The notes: generated from the sequence alone by a model not told the origin. A stretch of DNA of 64,000 bases from Flavobacterium sp. 270 (GCF_004368785.1 NZ_SODM01000004.1:112521-176520); one strand, 5' to 3'. Shown: positions 41,064-51,223, counted from the first letter of the stretch. Made by a program: numbers and translations.

Positions 41064-42464
41064 CTATTTGCCAATACAGAAATTAGCAAATATATTCCCC
41101 AACAATTCATCATTAGTAACCTGACCTGTGATAAGACCAAATTGATACAAAGCTTCGCGGATATCGAGTGCCATTAAGTCACTTGAAAGATTAGTTTCGA
41201 TACCATATTTTACTTTTTGTATTTCATCTAAAGCTTTTAGTAACGAATCATAATGCCTTGTGTTCGTTACAATTGTTTCGTTATTGCGAAGTGCACCAGT
41301 ATTTACAAACGATAACAATTCATTCTTTAAATCATCAACACCAATTTTTTGTTTAGCCGAAATTAAAAGCAATTTTGCATTTAAATTTTCAAGCTGATTG
41401 GTGATATTTAAAACTTCATCAGCAGATAAAATATCTTTTTTATTAACTACAATTAATAAAGGTTTTAGCGGGTATTTATTTTTGATCTGCTCAATTTCAG
41501 AAACAAATTCAGAACTTGAAACCTGAAACTTTAAACCATCAAACAAATAAATAACTACCTGCGCCTGATCTATTTTTTCGAATGTTTTTTTGATTCCGAT
41601 GCTTTCGACAACATCTTTAGTTTCACGGATTCCGGCAGTATCAATAAAACGGAAACCAATTCCGCCTATTACCAATTCGTCTTCAATTGTATCACGCGTT
41701 GTTCCTGCAATATCAGAAACTATGGCTCTTTCTTCATTTAATAAAGCATTCAACAAAGTCGATTTCCCAACGTTTGGTTCTCCGACAATCGCAACAGGAA
41801 TTCCGTTTTTGATAACGTTTCCAACTGCAAACGAATCAATTAAACGTTTTAAGACAAACTCAATTCTATTCAATAATTCGTTAAACTGAGATCGGTCTGC
41901 AAACTCAACGTCTTCTTCTGCAAAATCCAATTCTAACTCAATTAAAGAAGCAAAATTCAATAACTCTTCGCGCAGTTTTGCAATTTCATTACTAAAACCA
42001 CCTCGCATTTGCTGCATAGCAATTTGGTGTGAAGCTTCGTTATCCGAAGAAATTAAATCGGCAACAGCTTCTGCCTGCGATAAATCCAGTTTTCCGTTTA
42101 AGAATGCTCTTAGCGTAAATTCTCCCGCATCTGCCATACGACACCCTTTTCGCAGCAATAACTGAATAATTTGCTGCTGAATATAAGTAGAACCGTGACA
42201 CGAAATTTCGATCGTATCTTCGCCTGTATAAGAGTTTGGTCCTTTAAACAAAGAAACCAAAACTTCGTCAAGTGTTTTAGAACCGTCTATAACGTGTCCT
42301 AAATGCAATGTATGCGTTTTTTGCTGGGTTAAATCTTTGCCTTTTATAGACTTAAAAACCGAATTACCGATAGTAATGGCTTCAGGTCCGGAAATTCGAA
42401 TGATGGCAATTGCTCCCGCTCCAGACGGAGTGGCTAATGCAACTATAGAATCTTGATTTATCAT
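41064..42464 (-). CDS. mnmE: tRNA modification GTPase MnmE
   Basis: A 466-residue protein started at 42464 (MINQDSIVALATPSG); an in-frame Met at 42491 adds nine unlikely residues. The N-terminal formyl-THF-binding domain (about 1-118) is followed by the helical domain with an inserted G domain: G1 GEPNVGKST, G2 GTTRDT, G3 DTAG and G4 NKKD. The C-terminus ends CIGK, with the conserved catalytic-site Cys. With MnmG it installs 5-carboxymethylaminomethyl at U34 of certain tRNAs. It is a core gene and marks the end of the accessory region. Confidence 0.96.
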   Translation of the reverse strand: MINQDSIVALATPSGAGAIAIIRISGPEAITIGNSVFKSIKGKDLTQQKTHTLHLGHVIDGSKTLDEVLVSLFKGPNSYTGEDTIEISCHGSTYIQQQIIQLLLRKGCRMADAGEFTLRAFLNGKLDLSQAEAVADLISSDNEASHQIAMQQMRGGFSNEIAKLREELLNFASLIELELDFAEEDVEFADRSQFNELLNRIEFVLKRLIDSFAVGNVIKNGIPVAIVGEPNVGKSTLLNALLNEERAIVSDIAGTTRDTIEDELVIGGIGFRFIDTAGIRETKDVVESIGIKKTFEKIDQAQVVIYLFDGLKFQVSSSEFVSEIEQIKNKYPLKPLLIVVNKKDILSADEVLNITNQLENLNAKLLLISAKQKIGVDDLKNELLSFVNTGALRNNETIVTNTRHYDSLLKALDEIQKVKYGIETNLSSDLMALDIREALYQFGLITGQVTNDELLGNIFANFCIGK

Positions 42465-42555
42465 CTTGCAAAGGTATAAAAAAAGCCCCAAAGTTTAGAA
42501 TCAGTAACACTTTAGAAAATACCTTCTTAATACCTGATTTACTAGTCAATTAACA

Positions 42556-42563
42556 TATTTTTG
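42556..42563 (+). promoter_or_regulatory. -7 box TATTTTTG of the universal stress protein gene
   Basis: TATTTTTG matches TAnnTTTG and lies in the divergent gap between mnmE and the universal stress protein gene, 82 bp before the preferred ATG at 42646. Placement is plausible; the -33 element is not clear. Confidence 0.35.
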
Positions 42564-42645
42564 TGTGTTAAATAACTGATAATTATCAGGTGCTTTCTTC
42601 TTTAGAATGATTAAATTTGAGAGAACAACCTTAATCATCAGTAAA

Positions 42646-43479
42646 ATGAAAAAGATATTATTCCCAACCGATTTCTCTGAGGCTGCTACAAATGCCTTTG
42701 TTCATGCTTTAGAATTTGCTAAAGTTGTTAATGCAGAACTTATTTTGCTTCACACATTTGAGATACCTGTTTACGATAGTCAGTTTTTTCCAGAAAATTA
42801 CGCGTCAATTTACAGTTCTATAGAATTGGCACAGTTTGAGATGTTTAAAGACGAAATTCCGAAGTTAAAAACGATTGCTATCGAAAGAAATTTAGAAGAC
42901 ATTGTCATCAAACACCGACTGATGGATGGCGATTTACTATATAATTTAAAAAATGCCGTGGAAGAAGATCATATTGATTTTGTAATTATGGGTACAACGG
43001 GTGTTTCTGACTGGACAAAATTCTTTACGGGTTCTAATACCAATTCTGTAATTTCTGGTGTAGAAGTTCCTGTTTTATGCGTTCCAATTTCAGCTAAATA
43101 CAAAAAAATTAAAACCATTGGCTTTACAACACGTTATCGAGATAAAGACAAAAAGGAATTGAAAAAAGTGCTTAAAATCGCCAAAAAAACCAATGCAAAA
43201 GTTAAAAGTTTATATGTAAAAACTTCACATTCTGATGTTTCTGACACCACTATTAAAGAATGGGAAAAAGAATTTGCTGCAGAAAATATAGATTTCCTAG
43301 TCCTGCCGAGCGACGAAGTTAAAGAAACCATTCTTGATTTTGTACTTTACAAAGACATTGATATTCTGACGACTATTACGCACAAACGCTCTTTCTTTGA
43401 AAGTATTTTTGATTCTAGTTTTTCTCAAAAAATATCAAAACAAGTAGAAATACCAGTTTTAGTAATGCATGAAGATTAA
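42646..43479 (+). CDS. Universal stress protein, two Usp domains
   Basis: A 277-residue protein. The ATG at 42646 gives the classical start MKKILFPTDFSEAATNAF; an in-frame ATG at 42607 adds 13 residues. Two Usp folds are present (about 1-145 and 150-277). The first has DFVIMGTTG and a SNTNSVISGVEVPVLCVP end close to the ATP-binding motif; the second is more diverged and ends KQVEIPVLVMHED. Usp proteins bind ATP or other ligands and raise stress tolerance; the partner is unknown. Confidence 0.92.
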   Translation: MKKILFPTDFSEAATNAFVHALEFAKVVNAELILLHTFEIPVYDSQFFPENYASIYSSIELAQFEMFKDEIPKLKTIAIERNLEDIVIKHRLMDGDLLYNLKNAVEEDHIDFVIMGTTGVSDWTKFFTGSNTNSVISGVEVPVLCVPISAKYKKIKTIGFTTRYRDKDKKELKKVLKIAKKTNAKVKSLYVKTSHSDVSDTTIKEWEKEFAAENIDFLVLPSDEVKETILDFVLYKDIDILTTITHKRSFFESIFDSSFSQKISKQVEIPVLVMHED

Positions 43480-43519
43480 AATCTATTTCTTTTGATCGAT
43501 TATTTTCTCCTGTAAAAAC

Positions 43520-43527
43520 TATATTTG
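43520..43527 (+). promoter_or_regulatory. -7 box TATATTTG of the MutS-like gene
   Basis: TATATTTG lies 20 bp upstream of the ATG at 43548 and matches the Bacteroidota -7 consensus. A TTG at 43492-43494 lies 25 bp upstream of it, slightly beyond the usual distance. Confidence 0.5.
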
Positions 43528-43547
43528 TATCTCATCAAATCAATACA

Positions 43548-45320
43548 ATGAAAGTATATCAGGAAAAGACAGTAAAATATTCAGAACAATATAATAAAAT
43601 CAACAAACGATACAACAGCATCAGTCTTTTACGTCTATTAAGTGTTTTTTTATTTTTGTTTTTTATGTATAATTACATTAAAACAGATGAAACCTTAAAC
43701 GTAATTTCTGCTTTTCTGTCCTTTGTTGGTTTTATTTTTTTAATGCGAATCCATTCACGATTGTCTTTTCAAAAGTTAATGACAAATTCGCTTTTAAAAA
43801 TCAATAACAATGAAATCTCTTATCTTAAAAGAGAAAAAATCCCTTTTGAAAACGGTATCGAATTCAACGATTTTCATCATCCTTATGCCTACGATTTAGA
43901 TATATTTGGAGAACATTCTTTATTTCAAAACCTCAACAGAACGGCTACTTTTATAGGAAAAAAAACATTAGCCAATCAGCTTTTAATTACCAATTCTAAT
44001 GTCGAAATTCTAGAAAATCAGGAAGCAGTAAACGAACTTAAAAGCAAAATAAACTGGAGACAGGAATTTTTGGCTCTTGCTATGATAAGCAACGATTCTA
44101 AAGATTCTTACAATTCTATAATACATTGGAATTCATTCAAGAATAACACATTACCTAAAGCTTTAGTTATACTTTCAATTGCTCTTCCAACGTTGTTTTT
44201 TGGTGTTTTGGCAGCTTATTTTATAACCTCAAAAACGATATTACTTTCTTATTTAACGTATATTTTTATTGCCAATATGATTGTATTAGGAAAGGCAGTA
44301 AAAAGAATACAATCAGAAATTGCACAGGCAGACAACGTTGATAAAATCATCAAACAATACAGCCTTCTGGTTCAAAAGATTGAAATCGAAAAATTTGAAT
44401 CCAAAAAACTAATTGATCTACAAAAAGAACTTATTTCAAAAAATACTACAGCTAGCTTACATTTAAAACAATTATCGGAATTGTTTTCGCGAATGGATAC
44501 CATTAGTAATTTATTTACAGCAACATTATTCAACGGAACATTTTTATTTAATGTACACGTTTTAAAGGCTTTATTAAAATGGAAAGAAAGTCATTCGCAG
44601 GATCTTGAAAAATGGATTTCGATTATTGGTGAATTTGAAGCTTTGAGCAGTCTTGCTAATTTGGCTTATAATAATCCCGAATTTGTTTTTCCAGAAATCA
44701 ATTCTGAATACAAAATTGGTTTTTCAAATCTGGGTCATCCCTTGTTAAATCCTGCAACCAGAGTTGGAAATGATACTCATTTTTATCCTGAATCTTTCAT
44801 GATTTTAACGGGCTCTAATATGTCTGGAAAAAGTACTTTTTTAAGAAGCTTGGGTGTAAATATGGTATTAGGTGGAATTGGTTCAGTTGTTTGTGCATCA
44901 AAAGCTAACATTCACCCATTGCAAGTATTAGTTTCAATGCGATTGTCCGATTCTTTGTCGGATAGTGAGTCTTACTTTTTTGCCGAAATCAAGCGTTTGA
45001 AGCAAATTATGAATGCGCTCGAAGAACAACCGGCTTTTGTTTTATTGGATGAAATTTTAAGAGGAACAAACTCTGATGATAAACGTAACGGAACAATTGA
45101 AGTGGTAAAAAAAATCATCGCTAAAAAAGCAATTGGCGCCATTGCCACTCACGATATTGAAGTTTGTTTAACAACGAATGAATATCCTGAAATTTTAACG
45201 AATCAATGTTTTGAAGTCGAAATTCAGAATAATGAATTGCATTTTGATTATAAGCTTCGTAACGGAATCTGTAAAAACAAAAGTGCAACTTTTTTAATGC
45301 AAAAAATGGGGGTTATTTAA
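43548..45320 (+). CDS. Membrane-anchored MutS-like ATPase
   Basis: A 590-residue protein. Hydrophobic pairs at about 28-48 and 50-66, and again at about 205-250, predict four membrane helices. The C-terminal half is a MutS domain V: Walker A TGSNMSGKSTFLRS, the MutS signature SDSESYFFAEIKR, Walker B FVLLDEILRGTNSDD and a His in GAIATHDIE. The mismatch-binding domain I of MutS1 is absent. Such proteins are common in Bacteroidota and usually named MutS, but anchoring in the membrane makes mismatch repair doubtful. The function is unknown. Confidence 0.88.
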   Translation: MKVYQEKTVKYSEQYNKINKRYNSISLLRLLSVFLFLFFMYNYIKTDETLNVISAFLSFVGFIFLMRIHSRLSFQKLMTNSLLKINNNEISYLKREKIPFENGIEFNDFHHPYAYDLDIFGEHSLFQNLNRTATFIGKKTLANQLLITNSNVEILENQEAVNELKSKINWRQEFLALAMISNDSKDSYNSIIHWNSFKNNTLPKALVILSIALPTLFFGVLAAYFITSKTILLSYLTYIFIANMIVLGKAVKRIQSEIAQADNVDKIIKQYSLLVQKIEIEKFESKKLIDLQKELISKNTTASLHLKQLSELFSRMDTISNLFTATLFNGTFLFNVHVLKALLKWKESHSQDLEKWISIIGEFEALSSLANLAYNNPEFVFPEINSEYKIGFSNLGHPLLNPATRVGNDTHFYPESFMILTGSNMSGKSTFLRSLGVNMVLGGIGSVVCASKANIHPLQVLVSMRLSDSLSDSESYFFAEIKRLKQIMNALEEQPAFVLLDEILRGTNSDDKRNGTIEVVKKIIAKKAIGAIATHDIEVCLTTNEYPEILTNQCFEVEIQNNELHFDYKLRNGICKNKSATFLMQKMGVI

Positions 45321-45428
45321 TTTTAGAGTTTAGAATGTAGATTTTAGATTAATGAATAACGATTATTGATTTGAGATTAATGAATTGGAATTTGGAATTT
45401 AAAGAAATTGGAGTTTAAATTATTATTT

Positions 45429-45872
45429 ATGGAAAACAAGAGATTAAAATATTTACAAAGTTTTATTGGTAAACACTTCAATAACAGCCCTTCGCCTTTT
45501 GCAAATTGGCTCAACGGAAAAGTAATTATTGTTGAAGAAACAGGAGTTGAATTTCAGTTTGAAATTAGAAAAGACATGACAAACCCCGTTGGAATACTTC
45601 ACGGAGGTGTTACCGCCGGAATGATCGACGATTGTATGGGTGTAAATTTTATGGTTTTGGGTTTAGAGAAATTCTATCCAACAATCAATCTTTATATCGA
45701 TTATTTTAATCCAGCTTACGAGGGACAAACTGTTCTTGTAAAAACCAAAATAGAAAAATTAGGTAAAACAATAATCAATATCAAGGCAGAAGTTTTTAAT
45801 GAAAGTACTTCAAAAAAAGTTGCTCAAGCAACTGCCAATCTTGCTGTAAGTGAAATTAAAATACCTGATTAA
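45429..45872 (+). CDS. PaaI-type hotdog thioesterase
   Basis: A 147-residue protein. The ATG at 45429 (MENKRLKYLQSF) is preferred; the frame could open at a TTG at 45408. It is a hotdog fold with HGGVTAGMIDDCMG (conserved Gly-Gly after His and catalytic-side Asp) and paired strands INLYIDYFNPA and VKTKIEKLGKTIINIKAEV. PaaI-like enzymes hydrolyse acyl-CoA thioesters. The substrate is unknown. It is convergent with the antiporter gene, a hairpin lying between them. Confidence 0.88.
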   Translation: MENKRLKYLQSFIGKHFNNSPSPFANWLNGKVIIVEETGVEFQFEIRKDMTNPVGILHGGVTAGMIDDCMGVNFMVLGLEKFYPTINLYIDYFNPAYEGQTVLVKTKIEKLGKTIINIKAEVFNESTSKKVAQATANLAVSEIKIPD

Positions 45873-45881
45873 GTTTTTTTT

Positions 45882-45951
45882 AGTCCTTAGTTTTTTAGTC
45901 GTTAGTACTTAGCTAAAAAACTAAGCGCTTTGGACTAAAAAACTAAGGACT
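45882..45951. repeat. Intergenic inverted repeat, TAGTCCTTAG family
   Basis: AGTCCTTAGTTTTTTAGTC (45882-45900) pairs with 45933-45951; smaller CTTAG/CTAAG arms lie between. It sits between convergent genes and can act as a terminator. Related TAGTCCTTAGTACTTAG sequence recurs at 60954-61050, so it is a small dispersed REP-like family. Confidence 0.75.
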
Positions 45952-45958
45952 AAAGAAA

Positions 45959-47560
45959 CTAATCCTCATACATCTCCATCCAAAGACGGGTTTCTTCAAG
46001 GTCAAGTTCTTTTTCTATTTTACGAAAGATTTCTTCGTTTACAGAACCCGATTTATGCATTTTTTCCAATTTTGTGCGTTCAACATTTAAGAGGTCTATT
46101 TGCAGTTTGGTAAAATCATTAAAGATTTCTCCGCCAATCACTTTTCCTTTTCCGAAAAAATTGGCAGGAAGTTCGGTCTTTTGCAAACGGTTAAATTTTA
46201 CTTCGTATTTGCTTTTAATGTTGTGCAGTAAATCATCATTCAACAGCGAAAAATTATCTTCGATATGAGCTATGGTTTCAGAAACAATTATATTTCTAAT
46301 TCCGTATTCTTCTGCAATTATCGAATAAGGTTCGACTTTCATTTTTCGAATAATCCACGGCAGTGTAAGTCCCTGAATCACTAAGGTTGAAAGTATAACA
46401 CAGAAAACTAAATAAATAATTAAATCCCTAAGCGGAAATGGTTCATTTTGGTGAATGGTGAGCGGCAAAGCCAATGCAGCAGCCATTGATACAACACCAC
46501 GCATTCCTGACCAGCCAAAAATGATTAAATTTCTATAATCGAACGATTCTTTTTCTCTAATTTTTGAACTCATAAATCGCGGAATCATTGTCGCGGGAAC
46601 GATCCATAAAAAACGAACCAAAATAACCACAATGCTAACTACAGCGCCCCAGATAAAAAGTGACATTCCCGAATAATTACTAATTCCGTCAATAATCTGG
46701 CGCAATTGAAGACCAATTAATATAAAAATTAACCCGTTTAAAATATTAGTCAGCACATCCCAGATTGTTCCGGTCATCATACGACTTTCATAATTAAAAA
46801 TAGTTCCCGATCGTGCTGATAGAAATAATCCTGTAGTTACAACTGCCAGAACACCAGAACCTTCAAAATGTTCTGCAATAAGATAAGAAGTAAACGGCGT
46901 AAGTAATGTAAGTGTTACATCGATTATATCATCAGAAACAAATTTTTTATGAATAAAACTCATTACAATTCCAACAACAAGACCAATCGCAATGCCTATT
47001 AAAGACATTAAAACAAAATTTAATCCTGCTTGCCATAAAATAAAATTTCCTGCGGTAATTGCGGTAAGTGCATATTTGTACGCTACAAGTCCACTTGCAT
47101 CATTTACCAAGCTTTCGCCTTCTAAAATTGCAATTAATCTTGGATGTAACCCTAATCCTTTTGTAATTGATGCGGCCGATACAGCATCTGGCGGTGAAAC
47201 AATAGCACCCAGTAAAAATGCTAACGGCCAGGAGATATCATCTATAAGTTCATGCACCACAACGGCAACCGCAAATGTGGTAAAAAACACCAAACCAACC
47301 GCAGCAAGGGTAATTTGTCTGATAGATCCTTTAAAATCCGACCAGCTGGTATACCACGCAGAATGATACAAAAGCGGCGGTAAAAAAACAATAAAAACAA
47401 TCTCCGGACTCAAAGCAATTACTGGAAGTCCCGGAACAATACTAATAATAACACCGCAAAGCACTAAGGCAATTGGAATTGGAAAATTATATCTTTTGCT
47501 AATAAGACTTAAAAATGCTACGCCAAAAAGCAGCATTATAATTACCGTAACATTTTCCAT
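45959..47560 (-). CDS. CPA1-family Na+/H+ antiporter
   Basis: A 533-residue membrane protein with about 12 transmembrane helices in the first 420 residues and a ~110-residue cytoplasmic tail. CPA1 signatures are FLPPLLYHSAW in an early helix, GAIVSPPDAVSA and ESLVNDASGLVAYK with the ion-binding Asn-Asp pair. It exchanges cytoplasmic Na+ (or K+) for protons at the inner membrane. It is monocistronic. Confidence 0.93.
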   Translation of the reverse strand: MENVTVIIMLLFGVAFLSLISKRYNFPIPIALVLCGVIISIVPGLPVIALSPEIVFIVFLPPLLYHSAWYTSWSDFKGSIRQITLAAVGLVFFTTFAVAVVVHELIDDISWPLAFLLGAIVSPPDAVSAASITKGLGLHPRLIAILEGESLVNDASGLVAYKYALTAITAGNFILWQAGLNFVLMSLIGIAIGLVVGIVMSFIHKKFVSDDIIDVTLTLLTPFTSYLIAEHFEGSGVLAVVTTGLFLSARSGTIFNYESRMMTGTIWDVLTNILNGLIFILIGLQLRQIIDGISNYSGMSLFIWGAVVSIVVILVRFLWIVPATMIPRFMSSKIREKESFDYRNLIIFGWSGMRGVVSMAAALALPLTIHQNEPFPLRDLIIYLVFCVILSTLVIQGLTLPWIIRKMKVEPYSIIAEEYGIRNIIVSETIAHIEDNFSLLNDDLLHNIKSKYEVKFNRLQKTELPANFFGKGKVIGGEIFNDFTKLQIDLLNVERTKLEKMHKSGSVNEEIFRKIEKELDLEETRLWMEMYED

Positions 47561-47648
47561 GTGGCGTTTATTTATTGTTTTGGGTTTGAAGTGCTAAATT
47601 ACTATTTTATGGTAATTTTCATTTCAACGGCAGAACAAATTCCATAAA

Positions 47649-47678
47649 AAAAACCGAATCTTTTCGGATTCGGTTTTG
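47649..47678 (-). terminator. Terminator after nrdA
   Basis: AAAACCGAATC (47650-47660) pairs with GATTCGGTTTT (47667-47677) around a 6-nt loop, with A-rich sequence on the left that gives a U-run on the minus strand. It lies 8 bp past the nrdA stop. Confidence 0.85.
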
Positions 47679-47685
47679 TATTTAT

Positions 47686-49383
47686 TTAAGATTCACAACT
47701 ACTGCAAGAAACCAAACTCGTAACCAGTTCCTTAGAAACACTTTGGCTTCGTTGGTAATACAAACTCTTGATTCCTAACTGCCAAGCTTCGATCAAAAGA
47801 CGGTTTACTTCTTTAATAGCCAGATCTGCCGGAATATTAAGATTGATACTCTGCCCCTGATCTACATATTTTTGTCTGATAGAAGCTTGTTGAATAATCT
47901 CTAACTGACTGATTTCTTTGAAGGTTTTAAAAACGTCTTTTTCTTCTTGAGAAAGTTCACTCATATGCTGCACGCTTCCGCCATTTAGCATAATTCCCCT
48001 CCAAACTTCTTCATTATCCAAACCTTTTTTCTCTAATAAAGTTTTCAGGTATTTGTTTTTACGCATAAAATTACCTTTGCTCAATCCCGCTTTGTAGTAA
48101 TTACTGCTAAAAGGTTCAATTCCTGGTGAAGTCTGTCCTAAAATTGCCGAAGATGATGTTGTTGGCGCAATTGCCATTGTCGTTGTATTACGTCTTCCAT
48201 AACCTTTTAAAAGTTCTGGTTCTCCGTAAATTCTAGCTAAATCCTGCGTTGCTTTGTCGGCTTTATCGCTAATGTGTTTGAAAATTTCTGTAGTTTTCAT
48301 TTTAGCTTCTAATCCTTCAAACGGAATCATATTTTTTTGAAGATAAGAATGCCATCCTAAAACGCCAAGTCCTAACGCACGGTGTCTTTTCGCAAATTTA
48401 TTGGCTGCAGACAGATAATAATTTCCTTCTGTTTTTTCTATAAATTCCTGCAATACAGCATCAAGGAAAAAGATCGCTAATTTTACTGCTTCGGTATCTT
48501 TCCATTCTTCGTATAATTCAAGATTCATCGAAGAAAGACAGCAGATAAATGATTCGTCACTTGTTGACGGAAGCATGATTTCGCTGCACAAATTACTCGC
48601 GTTGATACGAAGATTTTGATCTTTATATACCTGAGGTTTATTTTTGTTTACGTTGTCACTAAAGAAAATATAAGGAAGCCCTTTTTGCTGACGACTTTCT
48701 AATACTTTTGCCCAAACTTGTCTTTTCTCTGCATCTCCGTCAATCATTTCCTGCATCCAATAATCTGGCACACAAATTCCTGTAAACAAGTTCTGAATTG
48801 GATTTCCGATACTTTTAATTTTCAAAAATTCTTCGATATCCGGGTGATCTACATCTAAATACGCTGCAAACGCGCCACGACGTACGCCGCCTTGCGAAAT
48901 CGTATCCATAGCCGTATCAAAAAGTTTCATAAAACTTACGGCACCGCTGCTTTTTCCGTTATCAGTTACAGCGCTTCCTCTTTCGCGAAGCTCACCAAAA
49001 TAACCAGAAGTTCCACCGCCAATTTTGGTCTGCATGATCACTTCTCCAAGTTTATGCGTAATCCCTTCAATTTTATCTGGAACGTGTACATTAAAACAAG
49101 AAATCGGCAGTCCGCGTTCTGTACCCATATTGGCCCAAACTGGCGAACTAATACTCATCCAGCCTCTTTCTATCATTTCTACAAAAGATTCTTTCAATTC
49201 TGGTTTGTACAGTCTTTTCGCAGCAGCGGTACAAATTCTATCAATTGCACCTTCTACAGTTTCGCCTTTCAGCAAATAACCGCGATTAAGAATTTGTTCA
49301 CTTTCAGAGTTTTTCCACCACATTTTTGTGTCAGGCTGTCCTGGCGCAATGCTGTTTTCTTGATTTGTATCGTTTGTATTCAT
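47686..49383 (-). CDS. nrdA: Class I ribonucleotide reductase alpha subunit
   Basis: A 565-residue catalytic subunit, shorter than E. coli NrdA (about 760) because the N-terminal ATP-cone is missing; dATP overall-activity control through a cone is therefore absent here. The active-site set is visible: Cys96 in PISCFN, NLCSEI with radical Cys and Glu, the second redox Cys in FICCLSSMNL, PTTSSSAILGQTSPGIEP and the C-terminal thiol pair SCSSCES. It reduces ribonucleoside diphosphates to deoxy forms in the cytoplasm. It lies 18 bp after nrdB in one operon. Confidence 0.95.
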   Translation of the reverse strand: MNTNDTNQENSIAPGQPDTKMWWKNSESEQILNRGYLLKGETVEGAIDRICTAAAKRLYKPELKESFVEMIERGWMSISSPVWANMGTERGLPISCFNVHVPDKIEGITHKLGEVIMQTKIGGGTSGYFGELRERGSAVTDNGKSSGAVSFMKLFDTAMDTISQGGVRRGAFAAYLDVDHPDIEEFLKIKSIGNPIQNLFTGICVPDYWMQEMIDGDAEKRQVWAKVLESRQQKGLPYIFFSDNVNKNKPQVYKDQNLRINASNLCSEIMLPSTSDESFICCLSSMNLELYEEWKDTEAVKLAIFFLDAVLQEFIEKTEGNYYLSAANKFAKRHRALGLGVLGWHSYLQKNMIPFEGLEAKMKTTEIFKHISDKADKATQDLARIYGEPELLKGYGRRNTTTMAIAPTTSSSAILGQTSPGIEPFSSNYYKAGLSKGNFMRKNKYLKTLLEKKGLDNEEVWRGIMLNGGSVQHMSELSQEEKDVFKTFKEISQLEIIQQASIRQKYVDQGQSINLNIPADLAIKEVNRLLIEAWQLGIKSLYYQRSQSVSKELVTSLVSCSSCES

Positions 49384-49401
49384 AAGTTCTTTGTGCTTGT
49401 A

Positions 49402-50376
49402 TTAAAAAAGGTCGTTGGCTGTTATGCTTTTATCATGTTTGGTATATTCTACCGGACGTTTTGCAAAGAAATCGTCTAAACTGTTAGCAAAAACTTCTTC
49501 TTCAAACCAAGCCATTGCTTTGTATTCGTCTGGCGAAACATTAAAAATCGTTTCTATATTAATTTGTTTTAAACTTTCATCAATTCTAAATTTCATGAAG
49601 TTTACTAAATCTGCTTTTTTGATGCTTTCTATTTCTCCATCTTCAAAAATCCAGTCTAAAATATCCGCTTCAACACCTATCGAATCTTTTACGATATTTC
49701 TAATTAATTCTAAAGTTTCGGCATCAAAATAATCTGGAAATTCTTCGCGGATTTTATTGATAATGAAAATTCCACCGTTGGCGTGAATTTGCTCATCAAT
49801 AGAAGTCCAGGCAATAATATTGCTCACATTTTTCATGTAGCCTTTAAATCTTGTAAAAGATAACAAGATTGCAAACTGACTGAATAATGATACATTTTCT
49901 ATAAGAATACTGAACAATATTAAAGAAACTACATATTTTTTATTGTCCTGAGATTTGGTATCTTTTAAAACATTTGAAAGATAATCTACACGTTTGCGCA
50001 CTACCGGAATATCCAATAATTTTTCGAATTCGTCATTATATCCCAACACTTCCAAAAGACGAGAATAAGCTTCAGAATGTCTAAACTCACATTCTGCAAA
50101 AGTAGTTCCCAAACCGTTGAATTCAGGTTTTGGAAAATGCTCGTAAATATTTCCCCAAAAGCTTTTTACGGCAACTTCTATTTGGGCAATTGCCAGTAAA
50201 CTATTTTTGATTGCTGTTTTTTCAGCAGGATTAAGATGAGCGTGAAAATCTTGTGTATCAGCTGTAAAATCAACTTCTGTATGAACCCAATAAGCCTTGT
50301 TTATGGCTTCCGTAAATTGTAAAACCTCTGGATATTCAAATGGTTTATAATTAATTCTTTTATCGAAAATTGACAT
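49402..50376 (-). CDS. nrdB: Class I ribonucleotide reductase beta subunit
   Basis: A 324-residue ferritin-like radical subunit. Metal ligands are in EFRHSEAY (Glu, His, and the radical Tyr four residues after the His), in IENVSLFSQF (Glu) and in DEQIHANGG (Glu, His). The Tyr indicates a diferric-tyrosyl type Ia (or Ib) enzyme rather than the Tyr-free classes. The C-terminal tail TKHDKSITANDLF is the alpha-binding peptide. First gene of the operon with nrdA. Confidence 0.95.
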   Translation of the reverse strand: MSIFDKRINYKPFEYPEVLQFTEAINKAYWVHTEVDFTADTQDFHAHLNPAEKTAIKNSLLAIAQIEVAVKSFWGNIYEHFPKPEFNGLGTTFAECEFRHSEAYSRLLEVLGYNDEFEKLLDIPVVRKRVDYLSNVLKDTKSQDNKKYVVSLILFSILIENVSLFSQFAILLSFTRFKGYMKNVSNIIAWTSIDEQIHANGGIFIINKIREEFPDYFDAETLELIRNIVKDSIGVEADILDWIFEDGEIESIKKADLVNFMKFRIDESLKQINIETIFNVSPDEYKAMAWFEEEVFANSLDDFFAKRPVEYTKHDKSITANDLF

Positions 50377-51223
50377 ATATATAGTGTTTAAAGATGACTT
50401 AATTAAGAATAGAAAAGATTTTATTTACGGGGGCGTTGTAAATGATGTTTTTCTATAAATACAAAATTAAGTCTCAGTTCTTCTTTTACCATAGTTTTGT
50501 TGTTAAAAATCCATCCAATTATCAACAGTAAATAATGCCTGAAAATTGACCCGAAAATATTTTTTATCAACAGCAAGTTTGGTTGTCGTAATTCTCAATC
50601 TACTAGCTCATTCTATAAATTGAATGTGGAGTTATCAACAAGAAAAATCATGGCTTTTTTATCTCTTCGTGGAAACAGTTATTAACATCGCTTTCTTAAT
50701 TTTTGACTTTTTATTGCGCAATTATATTCTCAAAAAAGCGCTTTATTTATAATTATTCTAATTAGTAATAATTTATAACAAGCAAGCCAAAGTTATTATA
50801 TCCTTTTATAAGTAACTAAAAAGCAATATTTTACAGAAACACCAAAGCTTCTTTAAAGAAGCAGAGTTTAAAAAACGGAGTTTAAGCTTCTTTAAAATGC
50901 TTAAATTCCTGAAAAAATAGAGCAACTGTAAAAGGAAAACTAAAAAGGTCGCAAAAAGGAAATTGTTATCATTTTAAAATCACTTTTGAGCATCATTTCC
51001 AACCTTAAAAATTAACTTGAAAGTCTTAAAACTGCTTAAACAAATCTTAAAATTAGAGATTCTAACTAAAATCTTTTTTTTAAGCAGAAATTAAGATTGA
51101 TTTAATGATTTTAATATTTACATTTGTCTTATTTTTATTTATTCTAAATAGATCGGTTTGCATCTCCTATTTCATAATAAAATTAACCTTGACAAATTCA
51201 ATAAAACAATAAATACCATACTC
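50377..51223. other. Long A+T-rich region upstream of nrdB and the ankyrin gene
   Basis: About 850 bp without a gene between divergent units. A perfect palindrome GCTTCTTTAAAGAAGC lies at 50847-50862, with a related TTAAGCTTCTTTAAAATGC at 50882-50900. I see no consensus NrdR boxes and no riboswitch I can recognise. It probably carries both promoters. Confidence 0.5.
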
